A program made the position numbers and the translations under genes. The notes beneath the pieces are model-generated. The model was not told the origin of the DNA. It was given only the letters and a program-made list of their open reading frames with translations, and searched no databases. A stretch of DNA of 64,000 nucleotides, taken from NCBI RefSeq assembly GCF_900187065.1, contig NZ_LT906483.1:992001-1056000 (forward strand). Direction: 5' to 3'. This DNA comes from Mycolicibacterium thermoresistibile. GTDB lineage: Bacteria > Actinomycetota > Actinomycetes > Mycobacteriales > Mycobacteriaceae. Shown here piece by piece: positions 35,406-44,758 of this stretch. The stretch's first letter is position 1. Every line of letters starts with the position of its first letter.

Positions 35406-36488
35406 TCAGAGCACGAACGCGCTCACCGGGGCCTCTTCCGGATAGATCGCCGGACCGCCCAGGTCGTAGGCGGCGTTGAGGGCGGCGATGAAGGCCGGGT
35501 CGTGCAGGGGCTCACTCGGGATGTCGAGCTTGGTGCCCCGCTTGGCCAGGTCGTCGACCATCATGTCGATCGCCTTGTCGATGGTGAGGTCGTCGGAGTG
35601 GTCCATGTTCTTCTTCAGCTCGTCGTAGTCGGAGAACACCTCGGCCGACCAGTGCACCAGGAACCGCAACTCGTCGGTGTGGTGGCGGGCGATCACCTCG
35701 TCTCCGTTGCGGAGCACCCAGTGGTCCCGCGACTCCGGATCGCCGGCGAACACCGTGTCGAACGACAATCCCTTCGGCACCTGCTGGTCGAGCGGGCCGT
35801 TGGCCTCGCCACGGTGCACCATCATCTCGTTCTGGACCACCACGCCCCGGTTGTAGACCGGCGGCAGAACCCGTTTGGGCGCTTTGAGCGGCCCGTCGGG
35901 CCAATAGGTGAAGCCGCTGTTCTCGTCCAACGAGAACCAGGTGATGACCTGCGCCATCTTGATCAGGTAGTCGGTGAACAGGCCGGACTTGCCCATCACG
36001 CTGACCAGCCATGTCGGGGCGTTCTCGTAGCGGATACCACGGAAACTCGGGGAGTCGAGATGACCGGGGTCGCGGTTGCAGCACGGGCCGTTGATGTTGA
36101 ACAGCATCATCTGGGGTTTGGCGTACTCGGCTCCCCAGTACGACTTCGCCTCGTTCAGGAACCGCTCGTTGTAGAAGCAGTCGTGCAGTTCCGGATACAG
36201 CACGGTGCCGTAGTTGGCCAGGTGCCCGCGGAAGGTCGGGGTGAGGAAGAGATCCAGGCTGGGCTCGAAGCCCTCCGGGAACTGTCCACTCATGGTGGCC
36301 ATCAGTTCTTCGGGCGAGGCGAAGTGCTGGGCGATGATCAGTCGCCACGGGCCTTCCCGGCGAACCACGTCGAGCAACCGTTCACGTTGGTCATCGGTGT
36401 AGACGTTGTCGATCTCGCGGGGCGGTGCCACCGGCCGGAGAATGTCGGACAACTCCATACGCCGCTCTTCGGTGAGCATGCCTGTCAC
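35406..36488 (-). CDS. Conserved protein of unknown function, possible Fe(II)-dependent oxygenase
   Basis: 360-aa soluble protein. I do not recognise a characterised family. Visible features are GHLDSP (an HxD pair, near residue 142), a later MVHRGEAN histidine (near 228), and a basic/aromatic RFLVHWSAEVF (near 277). That order recalls the HxD...H metal triad of 2-oxoglutarate/phytanoyl-CoA dioxygenases, but the match is weak. Start candidates are ATG 36488, 36479 and 36458. It stands alone between hairpin 35346-35381 and an HSL hydrolase on the same strand. Confidence 0.6.
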   Translation of the reverse strand: MTGMLTEERRMELSDILRPVAPPREIDNVYTDDQRERLLDVVRREGPWRLIIAQHFASPEELMATMSGQFPEGFEPSLDLFLTPTFRGHLANYGTVLYPELHDCFYNERFLNEAKSYWGAEYAKPQMMLFNINGPCCNRDPGHLDSPSFRGIRYENAPTWLVSVMGKSGLFTDYLIKMAQVITWFSLDENSGFTYWPDGPLKAPKRVLPPVYNRGVVVQNEMMVHRGEANGPLDQQVPKGLSFDTVFAGDPESRDHWVLRNGDEVIARHHTDELRFLVHWSAEVFSDYDELKKNMDHSDDLTIDKAIDMMVDDLAKRGTKLDIPSEPLHDPAFIAALNAAYDLGGPAIYPEEAPVSAFVL

Positions 36489-36604
36489 TCCTTCGTCGGG
36501 TTGCGGCGTCGATGCACGCCAGATGGTGTGTACCGTCGATTGTCAGTCGGGTCGGTATCCCCCGGACCGGGGGTTTCCGGCCACCGGGACGGTTTGAGAA
36601 ATTG

Positions 36605-37561
36605 TCAAAACGGAAGTGGATTGGCGAATTTCGCGCGGAGGAGGGCGCCGATCTCGGCCAGGGCCAGCCGGCCGCGGGCGGTGGACTCGTAGCGCATCAG
36701 AAAGCCGTGGTACATCCCCGGGTAGCGGGTCACCGTGGTCTGCACCCCGGCATCCCGCAGCCGCCCGGCATACCTTTCCCCCCAGTCCCGGATGGGGTCA
36801 CAGGCGCCGGTCACGATGATCGTCTGCGGAAGGCCTCCGAGATCGGTGGCGTAGGCCGGCACCCGGTACGGGTCATGGGGGGTGCCGGCGCCCAGGTCGG
36901 CGAGCTCGTGCAGATACACGATGTCGTCCCGGCTCAACATCGGGGCTTCGGGCATGGCGACGATGGACGGGGCAGCCAGGTCCCGGTCCAGTCCCGGGTA
37001 CATCAACAGCTGCGCGAGCAGTTCTGGTCCGCCCCGGTCGCGGGCCGCCAACGCCACCGCGGCGGCCAGTGCCCCACCGGCGCTGTCGCCGGCGACGGCG
37101 AGCCGGCTGGTGTCCAGCCCCAGTTCGTCGGCGTGGGCGGCCACCCAGCGGGTCGTCGCCCACGCGTCGTCGAACTGCGCCGGCGGAGGATGCTCCGGCG
37201 CCAACCGGTAGTCGACGGCGACCACGACGGCCCCGCTGGCGGCGGCCAAACCCCGGGCCAGCGGTTCGAATGAGTGGTTGCTGCCCATGACCAGACCGCC
37301 GCCGTGGAAGTACAGCACCGCCGGCGCCGGGTCACCGCAGCCCCGTTCGGGGCGGTGGATGCGCACCGGGATGTCACCGCCGGGTCCGGGCACCGCCCGG
37401 TCGACGATGCTCGCCATGGCCGGCATATCGGTCGGCAGTGGGGCGGATTCGATCGCGTCGCGCACCGCCTGGAGGCCACGTCGGCGCATCGGTGCGGGTG
37501 GGCCGAGGGAGGCGATGCGGGCCGCCGCGTCGGGATCGAGCGGGGGAACCGGGTGATTCAT
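36605..37561 (-). CDS. Alpha/beta hydrolase, hormone-sensitive-lipase family
   Basis: 318-aa esterase/lipase of the HSL (Lip) group. Oxyanion motif YFHGGG near residue 84, nucleophile GDSAGG near 158, Asp in ACDPIRD, His in MYHGF near 287. It cleaves esters of hydrophobic alcohols or acids. The start ATG 37561 shares a base with the stop of the upstream SDR, so they form an operon (SnoaL-like - SDR - hydrolase). The substrate is unknown. Confidence 0.88.
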   Translation of the reverse strand: MNHPVPPLDPDAAARIASLGPPAPMRRRGLQAVRDAIESAPLPTDMPAMASIVDRAVPGPGGDIPVRIHRPERGCGDPAPAVLYFHGGGLVMGSNHSFEPLARGLAAASGAVVVAVDYRLAPEHPPPAQFDDAWATTRWVAAHADELGLDTSRLAVAGDSAGGALAAAVALAARDRGGPELLAQLLMYPGLDRDLAAPSIVAMPEAPMLSRDDIVYLHELADLGAGTPHDPYRVPAYATDLGGLPQTIIVTGACDPIRDWGERYAGRLRDAGVQTTVTRYPGMYHGFLMRYESTARGRLALAEIGALLRAKFANPLPF

Positions 37562-38412
37562 CAGTGCCGTGCCGGATCGAATCGCTGTTCGGTGCGCAGG
37601 ACCGGAGCACGGCGCTCCGTCAACACGGCCGCCCGTTCCGCCATCGCCCCGCCGACGTACTCGGGCTGAGTGAGCAGGTAGAACTCGCCGGCGGCGGCCT
37701 GTTCGAAGACCACCCGCGCCGCCTCGACCGGATCCATCGCGGCGGCCTTGATGTCGAGCATCGCGGCCCGCTGCGCCTCGGCGGCGGCGACATCACCGTC
37801 GTCGACACCGCCCGCCGCCTCGAAGATGTTGGACTTCACCGCGCCCGGCAGCACCGCCTGCACGGTGATCCGGTCGGCGTGTCCGGCCAGTTCCACCTCG
37901 AGCCGTAGGCATTCGGTCAGTGCCAGCACCGCGTGCTTGCTCATGATGTAGGGGGCCTGCAACGGAACCGCGGCCACCCCGCCGATGGAGGACAGGTTCC
38001 ACACCCACGCCGGGGCGCCGGCGTCGATCATGCGGGGCAGGAACGCCCGGATCCCGTAGAACACCCCGCTGACATTGACCGAGACGAGCCGGTCCCAGTT
38101 GGGGACCGGCGTGTCCCACAGGTACCCGAACTGCTCGATGCCGGCGTTGTTGACCAGCAGCCGTACCGGCCCCACCTCGGAATAGACGCGCGCGGCGAGC
38201 ATTTCGAGCGCGTCGGGATCGCGCACATCGCACACCTGACCCACCGAGCCCGGCAGCTCCCCGCGCAGGGCCGCGATCGCCGCGGCGTCGACGTCGGCGA
38301 GCACCACCGTCATCCCCAGGGACGCGGCATACCGGGCCAGCCCCGCACCGACGCCGTGCCCGGCGCCGGTGATGACGGCGACGCCCCCGCCGAAGACCTC
38401 ATGCGCGTCCAC
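37561..38412 (-). CDS. Short-chain dehydrogenase/reductase
   Basis: 283-aa SDR with TGAGHGVGAG near 15, LVNNAG near 90, catalytic Ser in NLSS near 143 and YIMSK near 156-160. The long C-terminal part (to 283) is typical of larger mycobacterial SDRs. ATG 38412 follows the SnoaL-like gene by 3 bp. Confidence 0.88.
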   Translation of the reverse strand: MDAHEVFGGGVAVITGAGHGVGAGLARYAASLGMTVVLADVDAAAIAALRGELPGSVGQVCDVRDPDALEMLAARVYSEVGPVRLLVNNAGIEQFGYLWDTPVPNWDRLVSVNVSGVFYGIRAFLPRMIDAGAPAWVWNLSSIGGVAAVPLQAPYIMSKHAVLALTECLRLEVELAGHADRITVQAVLPGAVKSNIFEAAGGVDDGDVAAAEAQRAAMLDIKAAAMDPVEAARVVFEQAAAGEFYLLTQPEYVGGAMAERAAVLTERRAPVLRTEQRFDPARH

Positions 38413-38415
38413 GCG

Positions 38416-38907
38416 TCACGAACCCGCCGGTGCGGCCGCGGTGGTGTTGGCGGCGTGCTCGGCGAACGGGATGGAGTCCTCGGCGTCGAGCACCACCGTC
38501 ATCTTCGTGAACACCAGGCCGTCGCCGGACCGGCGGATACCGACGTCGACGACACCACTGGAGACATCGAACGGGACGTTGTTGGTGACCTGGTTGACGT
38601 AGAGGTAGAAGCGCGCCTTCGTGACGTCTCCGTCGACGCCGGTGCGGAAGATGTTCGTGGCGTGGTGGCGCAGCGGGTACGGGTTCTCGTTGCGGTGCTG
38701 GGTCAGCCAGGCCAGGGTTTCGTCCTTGCCGTGCAGCTCGGCGGCGAGCAGATGCTCGAACGGGCAGTTACCCGAATCGGATCGGCTCAGGTACTCCATC
38801 TCGTCACCGAGGCGGGCGCCGAGCTCGGCGAAGTGGCCCTGGTCGTAGTGGTACCAGAACTCGGCGATGAACTCCTGGACCTCCGACAGCGTGATCTCGT
38901 TGCTCAT
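38416..38907 (-). CDS. SnoaL/NTF2-like protein
   Basis: 163-aa protein with the NTF2/SnoaL-like cone fold pattern: N-terminal helix EVQEFIAEFWYHYDQGHFAEL, LRHHATNIFR in the middle strands, and a C-terminal strand FTKMTVVLD. The fold hosts isomerases, hydratases and small subunits of ring hydroxylases. In this context it could isomerise or hydrate a steroid intermediate (inference). First gene of a three-gene minus-strand operon; ATG 38907. Confidence 0.75.
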   Translation of the reverse strand: MSNEITLSEVQEFIAEFWYHYDQGHFAELGARLGDEMEYLSRSDSGNCPFEHLLAAELHGKDETLAWLTQHRNENPYPLRHHATNIFRTGVDGDVTKARFYLYVNQVTNNVPFDVSSGVVDVGIRRSGDGLVFTKMTVVLDAEDSIPFAEHAANTTAAAPAGS

Positions 38908-39157
38908 GGCAGGCAGTCAACCCCGCCGCTGTGCGCTTCGACACAGCTCGGCCCGGTCAGCGGAACACGAGTTGACCGAGGTGCCGGCCGTGACGCGCCG
39001 GCCGATGAAGGACGCTGCGCCGGTGAGCGCGGGATCCTGCTTTCCCGACGCCGCGTCACCGGCTCGCGGCGTTGGTTCTGCGGTGCGGCCCCAGGGCGAA
39101 CCGACCGGCACGGGGACGTGCGGACGTTCCGTTCCGCGCCATCCGTGCCGATCTGCA

Positions 39158-40735
39158 TCAATGCGGCGCCTTCTCCGAGTACCGTTCCCGCAGCACCCGT
39201 TTGAGCAGCTTGCCGCTGGGATTCTTGGGCAGCGAGTCGACGAAGAACACCTGTTTCGGGGTCTTGAACCCCGCGAGATGCTCCCGGCAGTGGCCCAGGA
39301 GCTCCTCCTCGCCGAGCGTCATACCGTTCCGGGTCACCACCGCGGCCACCACCGCTTCGACCCAGGTGGGATGAGGCAGACCGAACACGGCCACCTCCTC
39401 CACCGCGGGGTGGCGGTAGATGACCTCCTCGACCTCGCGGCTGGCGACGTTCTCCCCGCCGGTGTTGATCATGTCCTTCTTGCGGTCCACGACGTGCAAC
39501 ATCCCGTGCTCGTCGAAATAGCCGAGGTCCCCGGAGTGGAACCAGCCGCCGCGGAACGCCTCGGCCGTCTTGGCGGGATCGTCGTAGTAACCGAGCATCA
39601 GATGTGGGCTGCGGTGGGCGATCTCCCCGACGGTTCCCGCGGGCAGCACCGCACCGTCGTCGTCGAGGATCACCGTCTCGACATTGGTCACCGGCCGGCC
39701 GGCCGCCCCGGCGTGCGCATCCTGCTCGTCCGGACCCAACGCCGTCGCCAACGGCGCCATCTCGGTCTGGCCGTAGAAGTTCCACAACCGCAATCCGGGC
39801 AGCCGGTCGCGGATCTCGGCCAGGATCTCCGCCGGCATCGCGGACGCGCCGTAATAGCCCTTGCGCAGGCTGGACAGATCCACGGTGTCGAACACCGGGG
39901 AGCGCAGCAGCGATATCCACACCGTCGGCGGTGCGAAGTAGTTCGTGACCCGGTGACGCTCGATGGTCCGCAGCACCAGCTCGGGATCCGGACGCGGCAG
40001 GATGATGCTGGTGGCGCCGAGATAGACGTCGGTGATCAGGAAGTTGTCCAGCTGTGCGCAGTGATAGAGCGGCAGCGAGTGGATCTCGACATCGCCGCTC
40101 TCCATCGATCCGGCGATGATCGTGCTGACGTAGTTGCCCATCAGGCTGCGGCTGGAATGCATCGCCCCCTTCGGCCGCGACTCGGTGCCGCTGGTGTACA
40201 TGAGCCGGATCATCTGGTCGTCCGCCACATACGGGTGCGGCGCGGGCGACGTGGTCTGCAGCCAGCGGTCGAAATCCGTCCACCCGGGCGGCAGGGCCTG
40301 ACCGGGCAGCACCAGAGCAGCGGTGGTGGTGACCGATCCGCCCAGGCGCATCGCGGCCTCCGCCGTGGGCACCAGATCGGCCTCGACGAGGAAACCCCGT
40401 GCCCCGCAGTGGCCGAGGATGTACGAGATCTCCTCGGCGGTCAGCATGAAGTTGATCGGCACCAGCACCACCCCGGCCCGCGCGGTGGCGAACGCCAGCA
40501 CCGCGAACTGCCGGCAGTTGCGGGACAGCACCGCCACGCGGTCGCCGGGGGCGAAGCCGTGATCGCTCAGCGCCGCCGCCGCGCGGTCCACCCAGTGTTC
40601 GAACTCTGCGAACGTCCACGTCACGTCGCCGTCGATGATCGCGACCTTGTCCGGATGCCGACGGGCCGACCGTCGTGGAATGTCACCGAGTGCGTGGCCA
40701 CGCGCCGACGCGACCACCGCATGCAGGTCATCCAT
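39158..40735 (-). CDS. Acyl-CoA synthetase / AMP-binding ligase (FadD-like)
   Basis: 525-aa member of the ANL superfamily, activating a carboxylic acid to acyl-AMP and then acyl-CoA. P-loop YTSGTESRPKGAM near residue 160-172, YGQTE near 300, GWFHSGDLG near 385, and the C-terminal catalytic Lys in PKNPSGKLLKR. All core motifs are intact. ATG 40735 is used; the ORF runs upstream but that part overlaps the divergent promoter. Probably activates a side-chain or ring-derived acid (inference). Confidence 0.9.
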   Translation of the reverse strand: MDDLHAVVASARGHALGDIPRRSARRHPDKVAIIDGDVTWTFAEFEHWVDRAAAALSDHGFAPGDRVAVLSRNCRQFAVLAFATARAGVVLVPINFMLTAEEISYILGHCGARGFLVEADLVPTAEAAMRLGGSVTTTAALVLPGQALPPGWTDFDRWLQTTSPAPHPYVADDQMIRLMYTSGTESRPKGAMHSSRSLMGNYVSTIIAGSMESGDVEIHSLPLYHCAQLDNFLITDVYLGATSIILPRPDPELVLRTIERHRVTNYFAPPTVWISLLRSPVFDTVDLSSLRKGYYGASAMPAEILAEIRDRLPGLRLWNFYGQTEMAPLATALGPDEQDAHAGAAGRPVTNVETVILDDDGAVLPAGTVGEIAHRSPHLMLGYYDDPAKTAEAFRGGWFHSGDLGYFDEHGMLHVVDRKKDMINTGGENVASREVEEVIYRHPAVEEVAVFGLPHPTWVEAVVAAVVTRNGMTLGEEELLGHCREHLAGFKTPKQVFFVDSLPKNPSGKLLKRVLRERYSEKAPH

Positions 40736-40801
40736 GTCCCGGAACGTTAGGTCCGGGGCCGGCCGGCATGCAGCCGCCGTCCCGCTCAGTAGAAACCGCT
40801 G

Positions 40802-40830
40802 CTGACGGGGGCGCCGGCGGCGCCCATACT
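40802..40830 (+). promoter_or_regulatory. Candidate promoter of the BVMO-SDR pair
   Basis: CTGACG (40802-40807), 17-bp spacer, CATACT (40825-40830), then a strong ribosome site AAGGAGG (40841-40847) 4 bp before ATG 40852. The implied 5' UTR is only about 15 nt. Sequence-based only. Confidence 0.4.
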
Positions 40831-40851
40831 CGGGCACGACAAGGAGGTTCG

Positions 40852-42777
40852 ATGCCGACCGACCCGACCGTGCTCTCGGCCGAAACCGCTTCACACGCCG
40901 AGGAATTACGGATGTACCTACGTCACGCGGACGCCGGGGTGCTGGTGGCGGTGCTCGCTCAGCTCACCGGAGATCCCGGTGTCGTCGACCGGTTCGGACC
41001 GCGCATAGAGCATGTTCCGGACCCACCGGAACATGTCGGCGTCACCGACGCCGCCACGCTCGACGCCCTGGTGGAGGCGGTGGTTGCGGCCATGGGCGGA
41101 GACCGGCCGGATCATCGGTTGCCGCCCGACGACCCGCAGCTGTTCGTCCGGATCGCGCCGTTGGCGCTGGGCACCCCCGTCGACACCGACTATGTCGGCC
41201 TGCTGCTGGAGCAGGGCGGATTCCACCCCTCGCAGCCGGTGCTGCCTCGGACGGCCCGCCTGCCGGCGGATTTCAGCGTGACCGTCATCGGCGCCGGAAT
41301 GGCGGGTATGGCGGCGGCGCTGGAACTGGCCGACGCCGGAATCGACTATCAGATCATCGACCGCAACGACGACGTGGGCGGCACCTGGTGCACCACGGTG
41401 TACCCGGGCATCGGGGTGGACACGCCGTCGGCCTACTACTCGTTGTCACGCGACATCAACCCCGATTGGTCCAGCTACTACCCGAACGGCGCCGAGTACC
41501 AGCAGTACCTGCTGTCGGTGGCCGACAAACACGGGCTGCGCGAACACATCCGGTTCGGAACCGAGGTGACGGCGCTGCGGTGGGACGACGACCGCGACCA
41601 GTGGCAGGTCCACACCGTCGGCCCGGACGGCACGAAACAGGTCAGCTACGCCAACGTGGTGATCCCGGCGGCCGGTTACCTCAACCGCCCACGCTGGCCG
41701 GAGGTCGAGGGCCGGCACACGTTCACCGGGGTCAGTGTGCACTCCGCCCAATGGGATCCGGAACTGGATCTGACGGGCAAGCGGGTCGCCGTGATCGGCG
41801 CCGGTTGCACCGCGGTGCAGATCGTCGACGCCTGTGTCGATCAGGTCGCGCACCTGACGGTCTTCCAACGGCAACCGCACTGGGTCGCCCCGCGGAAACG
41901 GTTGAGCGACGACGTGCCCGAACACCGGCGCTGGCTCAACAACCACATCCCGTTCTACGCCAACTGGAACCGGTTGAAATCCTTCTGGGGTACCGCGGAC
42001 AACAACTACCCGGTCATCCTGCGCGATCCGCAATGGGCCGCCGAGCATCCGCTGTCGATCTCGAAGGCCAATGACGCGCTGCTGCAGCTCTGCCTCGATT
42101 ACATCGACCGGACCTTCGGCGCCGGCAGCGAGTTGGCGGCGAAGGTCACCCCTGACTTCGCGCCGTACGGCAAGCGGATCATCCGTGATCCGGGTGGCTA
42201 CTACGCCGCGTTGACCCGACCGCACGTAAATCTCGAAGCCGCCGAACCGGCCCGGATCAATGAGCGCGGCATCGTCACCCAGGAGGGGCGGCAGATCGAT
42301 CTCGACGTGATCATCTACGCCACCGGCTATTACCTGGATTTCCTGTCCACCGTGGACATCCGGGGCCGCGACGGTGTCCGGCTGGCCGAGGTGTGGGGCG
42401 ACAGCCCCAGCGCCTACCGCGGCGGGACGGTCCCCGGATTCCCGAACATGTTCGTCTCCTCCGCGCCCAACTACAGCCCCGGTCACGGGGCCGGGCACAA
42501 CTTCGGAGTCGAGATCATGGTGCACTACGTGATGGAGTGCCTGCAGTTGATGGCGCTGCGCGGGGCGCGGACCATCGAGGTGAAGCCGGAGGCGTTCACC
42601 GACTATGTCCGGCGGGTGGACGAGGCGATGGCCGACACCGTCTGGTGCCACACCCCCACCGCACACACCTATTACCGGTCCGGCAGCGGCCGCATCGTGA
42701 CGGCGTTCCCGTTCCGTCTGATCGACATGTGGCAGAGCCATCGGGCCCCGATCGAGGACGATTTCATTCTGCGATGA
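40852..42777 (+). CDS. Flavin-containing monooxygenase, Baeyer-Villiger type, with N-terminal extension
   Basis: 641-aa FAD/NADPH monooxygenase of the BVMO group. FAD motif IGAGMAGMAAALELADAG lies near residue 143, NADPH motif IGAGCTAVQIVDA near 310, and the BVMO fingerprint region reads FTGVSVHSAQWD: His and Trp are kept but the usual Pro after Trp is absent. About 135 residues precede the FAD fold, longer than classical BVMOs. Such enzymes turn ketones into esters or lactones. The stop overlaps the SDR start (ATGA). Confidence 0.86.
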   Translation: MPTDPTVLSAETASHAEELRMYLRHADAGVLVAVLAQLTGDPGVVDRFGPRIEHVPDPPEHVGVTDAATLDALVEAVVAAMGGDRPDHRLPPDDPQLFVRIAPLALGTPVDTDYVGLLLEQGGFHPSQPVLPRTARLPADFSVTVIGAGMAGMAAALELADAGIDYQIIDRNDDVGGTWCTTVYPGIGVDTPSAYYSLSRDINPDWSSYYPNGAEYQQYLLSVADKHGLREHIRFGTEVTALRWDDDRDQWQVHTVGPDGTKQVSYANVVIPAAGYLNRPRWPEVEGRHTFTGVSVHSAQWDPELDLTGKRVAVIGAGCTAVQIVDACVDQVAHLTVFQRQPHWVAPRKRLSDDVPEHRRWLNNHIPFYANWNRLKSFWGTADNNYPVILRDPQWAAEHPLSISKANDALLQLCLDYIDRTFGAGSELAAKVTPDFAPYGKRIIRDPGGYYAALTRPHVNLEAAEPARINERGIVTQEGRQIDLDVIIYATGYYLDFLSTVDIRGRDGVRLAEVWGDSPSAYRGGTVPGFPNMFVSSAPNYSPGHGAGHNFGVEIMVHYVMECLQLMALRGARTIEVKPEAFTDYVRRVDEAMADTVWCHTPTAHTYYRSGSGRIVTAFPFRLIDMWQSHRAPIEDDFILR

Positions 42778-43661
42778 ACGACTTACTCCACGGCAGGACG
42801 GCGTTGGTGACCGGCAGCAGCCGGGGGATCGGGCGCGCCATCGCCCAGCGGTTGGCGGCCGAGGGGGCGACGGTGGCGGTCACCGCGAGATCCCAGACCC
42901 CATCGCCGTCGACCAGGGCCGGGCAGTCCACGGTGCTTCCCGGCACCATCGGCGAGACCATCGAACTGATCGAGGCGGCGGGCGGCAAGGCCTTCGGCAT
43001 CGTCGCAGATCTCGAGGACCCGCGGCAGCGGGCCGATCTGATCGACCAGGTGGTACAGCACACCGGCCGCATCGACATCCTGGTCAACAACGCCGGTTTC
43101 GCCGACTATTCGATGGTCGAGAAGATGTCACTGGAAACCTTCGACCGGACCGTCGAGCACTACCTGCGCACGCCGTTCGTGCTGACCCAGGCGGCCATCC
43201 CGCACATGCGGGCCCAGGGGGCCGGCTGGATCGTCAACATCGGCTCGGTGACGGGTCTGCCGCCGATCCGGCCGTACCGTGACTACAACAAGACGTCCGG
43301 CGACGTCATCTACGCCTCGTTGAAAGCGGCGCTGCACCGGTTCACCCAGGGCGTGGCCGCCGAACTGCTGGACTCCAACATCGCGGTGAACGCCGTGGGG
43401 CCGAGCAGTGCGGTGCGCACCCCGGGGGCGGCGAGCCTCATTCCCGACACGTTCCCCACCGAACCGGTCGAGTACCTCGCCGAGACAGTGCTCGCGATGT
43501 GCCACCGGCCGGCGGCGGAACGCACCGGACTGGTCGCGTTCAGTCTGCATTACCCGTGGTCACAACGGATTCCGGTGCACACCCTGGACGGTCGCGAGGT
43601 GCTTCCGCCGCTCGAGCCGCCGGCGACGGCCAACCCGAACATCCTGCCGGGCGGGATGTGA
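42774..43661 (+). CDS. Short-chain dehydrogenase/reductase
   Basis: 295-aa SDR with TGSSRGIG near 15, NNAG near 105, IGSVTG and YASLK as Ser-Tyr-Lys catalytic set. A 25-residue insertion after beta-strand 2 (QTPSPSTRAGQST) and a C-terminal extension of about 30 residues make it longer than usual. It is coupled to the BVMO by a 4-bp overlap: a dehydrogenase could make the ketone that the BVMO oxidises. Confidence 0.87.
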   Translation: MNDLLHGRTALVTGSSRGIGRAIAQRLAAEGATVAVTARSQTPSPSTRAGQSTVLPGTIGETIELIEAAGGKAFGIVADLEDPRQRADLIDQVVQHTGRIDILVNNAGFADYSMVEKMSLETFDRTVEHYLRTPFVLTQAAIPHMRAQGAGWIVNIGSVTGLPPIRPYRDYNKTSGDVIYASLKAALHRFTQGVAAELLDSNIAVNAVGPSSAVRTPGAASLIPDTFPTEPVEYLAETVLAMCHRPAAERTGLVAFSLHYPWSQRIPVHTLDGREVLPPLEPPATANPNILPGGM

Positions 43662-43665
43662 GGGA

Positions 43666-44289
43666 TCAGGACAGCACCGGAGCGGGGCTGACACAGAAGC
43701 TGTGGCAGACCCGGTCCCGCACGATGACCTCGGTGGTCTCCGGATCGAACCAGCGGTCCACCACAGCCCAGTGGATCGGATGCATGAGATAGGGGCCCAT
43801 CAACCCGGCGACGTCGGTGAACTCCTGTTCGAACACGTGCGTCCAGGGTGTCGCGCCCACCGCTTCGGTCACCCGGCTCAGCTGCCAGGCCCGGATGCTG
43901 CGCACATATCGGGGCATCGCCGCAAGCTCGGATTCGAATCGAGCCACCGTTTCGGCGTCGGTGCCGGGCGCCACCCGGAGCAACAACGTGCGGTAGACCG
44001 TTCCGGGCTGCCCGGTGCTCACCGGTGTGCCCTGATAGCAGGCGCCGTTGACCCGGGTGATCGCGGTGTCGGCCAACAGCTCGTCGAATCGTGGTGCGTG
44101 CCCTGACCATCGGTCCGCATCGGGGAACCGCAGATGCAGCAGTATGTCCCCACCGTTGCGGGATCGGGGATCGGTCCGTTCGACGACCCACCGACGCGCG
44201 CCGGAGGCGGTCGCAGCCTGACGCAGCGCCGTCACCACCCGGTCGCGATGTTCGGGCACGACGTCGAGCAGGCGGGTCACACCGTACAT
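43666..44289 (-). CDS. Dabb-domain (stress-responsive A/B barrel) protein
   Basis: 207-aa protein whose C-terminal half (WTHVFEQEFTDVAGLMGPYLMHPIHWAVVDRWF) matches the dimeric alpha+beta barrel Dabb pattern; the N-terminal half resembles a degenerate second barrel. ATG 44289 follows the upstream stop by 4 bp with GTGGAG as ribosome site; ATG 44310 would extend into that gene. Function unknown; such folds include small oxygenases and cyclases. Convergent with the SDR. Confidence 0.7.
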   Translation of the reverse strand: MYGVTRLLDVVPEHRDRVVTALRQAATASGARRWVVERTDPRSRNGGDILLHLRFPDADRWSGHAPRFDELLADTAITRVNGACYQGTPVSTGQPGTVYRTLLLRVAPGTDAETVARFESELAAMPRYVRSIRAWQLSRVTEAVGATPWTHVFEQEFTDVAGLMGPYLMHPIHWAVVDRWFDPETTEVIVRDRVCHSFCVSPAPVLS

Positions 44290-44293
44290 CGGC

Positions 44294-44659
44294 TCACTCC
44301 ACCACCGCACACAGCGCGTCGACGTCGGCCGCCTCGGCGGCCACCGACCGGGACCTCTCGGTGATCAATTCCCCGATCTCCGACCACCATCGGCCCAGTG
44401 TCGGGTCCGGCCGTCCCTGCCAGGTCATCTGCCACCATTCCGACGGCCCCGGCAGGGTCCAGGTGATGGTGACGGTGTTGGGCCGATCGTCGAACCAGAT
44501 CGGTGGGCTCACCAGGACATGGCTCAGCGTCATACCCCGCTGCCGGGCGCCGGGAGCATACTCGGCCAGATACCGGTCCACGAACATCCGGGCCCGCCCC
44601 GGTTTGGTGACCACCCGGTCGATGACGTAGACGGGATTCCGCGCTTCGGCGTCGGTCAT
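44294..44659 (-). CDS. Small ferredoxin-like-fold protein of unknown function
   Basis: 121-aa protein (MTDAEARNPVYVIDRVV...), with strand-helix-strand spacing like dimeric alpha/beta barrel (NIPSNAP/EthD) proteins and a conserved-looking WQMTWQGRPDPTLGRWW. It is co-transcribed with the Dabb protein. No specific function recognised. Confidence 0.65.
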   Translation of the reverse strand: MTDAEARNPVYVIDRVVTKPGRARMFVDRYLAEYAPGARQRGMTLSHVLVSPPIWFDDRPNTVTITWTLPGPSEWWQMTWQGRPDPTLGRWWSEIGELITERSRSVAAEAADVDALCAVVE

Positions 44660-44758
44660 ACGCCGAGACTAGGGGCGCCCGGTACCGGGTTCGGCGCGCT
44701 CTCCCGGCCACCGGGAGGCGGCGACGGCGGTGCCGCGGTGTCGTGAAACGGTGCGAGG

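Noticed and set aside
38908..39157. Possible small gene in the 250-bp space before the acyl-CoA synthetase end
   Set aside because: Only frames continuous with shadows of neighbouring genes are open; no start with ribosome site and no motif.
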